In this document: positions 63,401-64,000 of the stretch, one piece after another
How positions within the stretch are numbered: position 1 is the stretch's first letter
How the letters are laid out: each line of letters starts with the position of its first letter
Assembly (NCBI GenBank): GCA_036346205.1
Contig: JARFJB010001973.1
Span: 886,001 to 950,000 of the forward strand
Source: Vesta saturnalis
Taxonomy: Eukaryota > Arthropoda > Insecta > Coleoptera > Lampyridae
Reading direction: 5' to 3'
Length of the DNA: 64,000 bases
Notes under the pieces: generated by a model
What the model was told of the DNA's origin: nothing
The model's database searches: none
What the model saw: only the letters and a program-made list of their open reading frames with translations
Program-made: the position numbers and the translations under genes

Positions 63401-64000
63401 TTAGTTAGCTGCATCGAAAATTAAAAAAAAGTCATGTTTTAAGTGCTGTTTGTTGTTTCAAAATTGAATTGGGTAATTTAAAGAGCACTTATATACATTA
63501 CAATGGTTAAATTGCATGCATATGTTTCTTCTGAGCTTACGTAAGTACAAAAAGGTGTGTTTTAAGTGCTTTTCGTTGTTTTAAAACGGAATTGGCTAAT
63601 TTAAGTGTCATTTTTTCATATTTTGATAAATTTATACATGAAATTGATAAATTGTCACTTATAAAACACAACTGCGTTGGAAAAAAAATTTTTTTTTTCT
63701 GAGAATTAGGTGCAAATTTTAAATTTTCAGGAGCGCATCTGTCTGTAACGTTACTAACCCCCTCCCTCTCCCCCACATCCCCTCCTACACCCTGCGTCAG
63801 AGAAAGTCCACATCCCGTCGTCTTTTATCTCTTTCCATATATATGCACATACATCTTTACTTACATTACACACTTTCAAACATACATCACTTTCATAGTT
63901 CAAGTACACGTATAGCTGTTTATACAACAATAATTGCAATTATACATTCCATTCTAGTACAGTACTTGTAATTCAATTTGAATATAATATTAGAAATCAT
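63400..64000. other. terminal stretch with a short repeat pair, no gene
   Basis: A ~58-bp block with GTTTTAAGTGC, TTGTT and GGAATTGG or TGAATTGG with TAATTTAA occurs at about 63428-63485 and 63551-63606. The rest, including a C-rich CCCCTCCCTCTCCC tract near 63759, shows no gene. Confidence 0.45.

Overview
This looks like a stretch of an AT-rich arthropod (probably insect) nuclear genome. Evidence: two intron-containing M13 (neprilysin-like) metallopeptidase genes with GT-AG introns, a TATA box plus TCAGT initiator of arthropod type, and many insect-style transposons in every state of decay. I cannot name the species. Most of the window is mobile-element sequence with long simple repeats between the pieces; clear host genes are few.

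Layout. 1-2.4 kb: AT-rich sequence with one plausible host exon and a CA-rich repeat. About 2.5-14.6 kb: a near-complete but broken Polinton/Maverick or adintovirus-like element. On the + strand it carries an OB-fold-like small ORF, an unknown 345-codon ORF, a phospholipase A2/core protein, an adenovirus-type cysteine protease, penton-like and hexon-like capsid proteins, a packaging ATPase, an unknown structural-type ORF and a DDE integrase with a C-terminal chromodomain. On the - strand it carries an unknown ORF and a protein-primed family B DNA polymerase split by a 938-bp Helitron. 15.4-18.7 kb: a long dispersed repeat, a GC-rich unknown coding region with a possible intron, and a large TGCG array. 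18.7-22.6 kb: mostly unassigned, with three short exon-like segments and a transposase scrap. 22.65-28.41 kb: a transposon of an unclassified family with an exact 8-bp target duplication, itself invaded by a long-TIR Tc1/mariner-like element. 28.9-31.5 kb: an intact nine-exon M13 peptidase gene (- strand).

32.4-42.1 kb: pogo/Tigger, piggyBac and Tc1/mariner-like remnants, with a 52-bp minisatellite between diverged ~200-bp repeats. 43.68-47.12 kb: a 3.4-kb giant inverted-repeat Tc1-like element whose two arms both carry the transposase C-terminus. About 47.5-53.4 kb: a Ty3/gypsy pol region split by a 4-kb Jockey-type LINE. 53.4-54.8 kb: second copy of the 15.4-kb repeat. 57.0-58.4 kb: a second M13 peptidase that keeps exons matching exons 5-9 of the first gene but has no recognisable 5' half. 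59.3-60.3 kb: another transposase fossil. 61.1-64 kb: a long CA/CACG array, three ~277-bp tandem repeats, a TATA-driven small ORF and duplicated mini-ORFs.

The virus-like element is the main candidate for an unusual system: its genes together would supply replication (PolB), integration, capsid, packaging, maturation and possibly membrane penetration (PLA2), but stops and frameshifts in nearly every gene mark it as a fossil. The M13 pair is a local duplication. The rest is a nested transposon record whose relative ages can be read from which element interrupts which.
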